In this document: piece by piece, positions 14,225 through 14,428 of the stretch
Numbering within the stretch: position 1 is the stretch's first letter
How the letters are laid out: the number at the start of each line of letters is the position of its first letter
Assembly (NCBI GenBank): GCA_002412705.1
Contig: DHVO01000123.1
Coordinates: forward strand, 8,529-22,956
Direction of reading: 5' to 3'
DNA: 14,428 nt
Source: Bacteroidales bacterium UBA5206
Lineage (GTDB): Bacteria; Bacteroidota; Bacteroidia; Bacteroidales; Tenuifilaceae
Program-made: the position numbers and the translations under genes
The notes under the pieces: generated by a model
Told to the model about the DNA's origin: nothing
What the model saw: only the letters and a program-made list of their open reading frames with translations
The model's database searches: none

Positions 14225-14232
14225 TAAAGGTA
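14225..14232 (-). promoter_or_regulatory. Weak candidate -7 element (TACCTTTA) upstream of pbpC
   Basis: On the minus strand TACCTTTA matches TAnnTTTG except at the last base and lies 45 bp before the pbpC ATG. No convincing -33 box was found. Confidence 0.25.
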
Positions 14233-14389
14233 GTAATTTGCCTGTAATCACCATTTGATGGGCGTTTTAAAGGGTGGTGAAATCAACCAGAATTTTTTTT
14301 GAAAAAAAGTGAGCTTTGCCATAGGGTAAAATCAGTTTAGTCTATCATATGAGTGTAAAGGCAGAAAAGTTGATATGAAAGTTGTTTCA

Positions 14390-14428
14390 CTTTAACCTTT
14401 ACACTTTAACCTTGTTCCCTTTAACCTT
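14390..14428 (+). repeat. Three copies of CTTTAACCTT at the right edge
   Basis: Identical 10-bp units start at 14390, 14404 and 14419, spaced by 14 and 15 bp, and the last ends exactly at the window edge. All three minus-strand frames entering from the right hit stops within this stretch, which supports non-coding DNA. The array may continue beyond the window. Confidence 0.75.

Noticed and set aside
14180..14428. Alpha-2-macroglobulin 3' end upstream of pbpC
   Set aside because: All minus-strand frames contain early stops here and the sequence is repeat-bearing, so no such coding end is visible in the window.

Overview
The window reads as a chromosomal segment of a Bacteroidetes (probably Bacteroidales) genome. 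The evidence is family-level. A fibronectin-like domain with GVCWDT, TT-x-G and YYVRAFA signatures is typical of that phylum's surface lipoproteins. There is a DUF3788-type protein, and there are AraC regulators fused to TPR/transmembrane sensors. Several intergenic regions carry TAnnTTTG-like -7 elements, and clear Shine-Dalgarno sequences are lacking. Species cannot be told from the window.

Layout. (1) Positions 131-3009 hold two convergent genes with stop codons 8 bp apart; each encodes a membrane-tethered AraC-type regulator, one with about 7 membrane helices and one with a TPR sensor. (2) Positions 3152-3571 hold a stand-alone small DUF3788-like gene on the minus strand. (3) Positions 3708-8529 hold a tight minus-strand operon, transcribed from high to low coordinates: a GT-C membrane glycosyltransferase, a DPM1-like GT2 with two C-terminal helices (14-nt overlap), a UPF0104/LPG-synthase-TM membrane protein (2-nt gap) and a lipoprotein (10-nt gap). 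(4) Positions 8796-9734 hold a single plus-strand GtrB/ArnC-like GT2, flanked on both sides by short arrays of a GTTAGAY heptamer. (5) A perfect 16-bp hairpin at 9842-9880 separates it from two further minus-strand genes: a second GT-C membrane protein (9889-11745) and, upstream of it, a penicillin-binding protein 1C (11813-14179). (6) The last 249 bp are non-coding and end in three copies of CTTTAACCTT.

How the genes may work together. GT2 enzymes of these types make polyprenyl-phosphate-linked sugars on the cytoplasmic face. UPF0104 membrane proteins often accompany them. GT-C enzymes use such donors on the periplasmic face. The window therefore holds two donor-synthase plus GT-C pairs. Both GT-C proteins end in a related periplasmic jelly-roll-like domain, which is the most distinctive protein-level observation. 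The acceptor (lipid, polysaccharide or protein) cannot be determined from sequence. PBP1C is a cell-wall enzyme that neighbours this envelope-glycan region. No complete novel defence or mobile system is visible; the candidates for something new are the paired GT-C/jelly-roll proteins, the heptamer arrays and the paired membrane-bound regulators.
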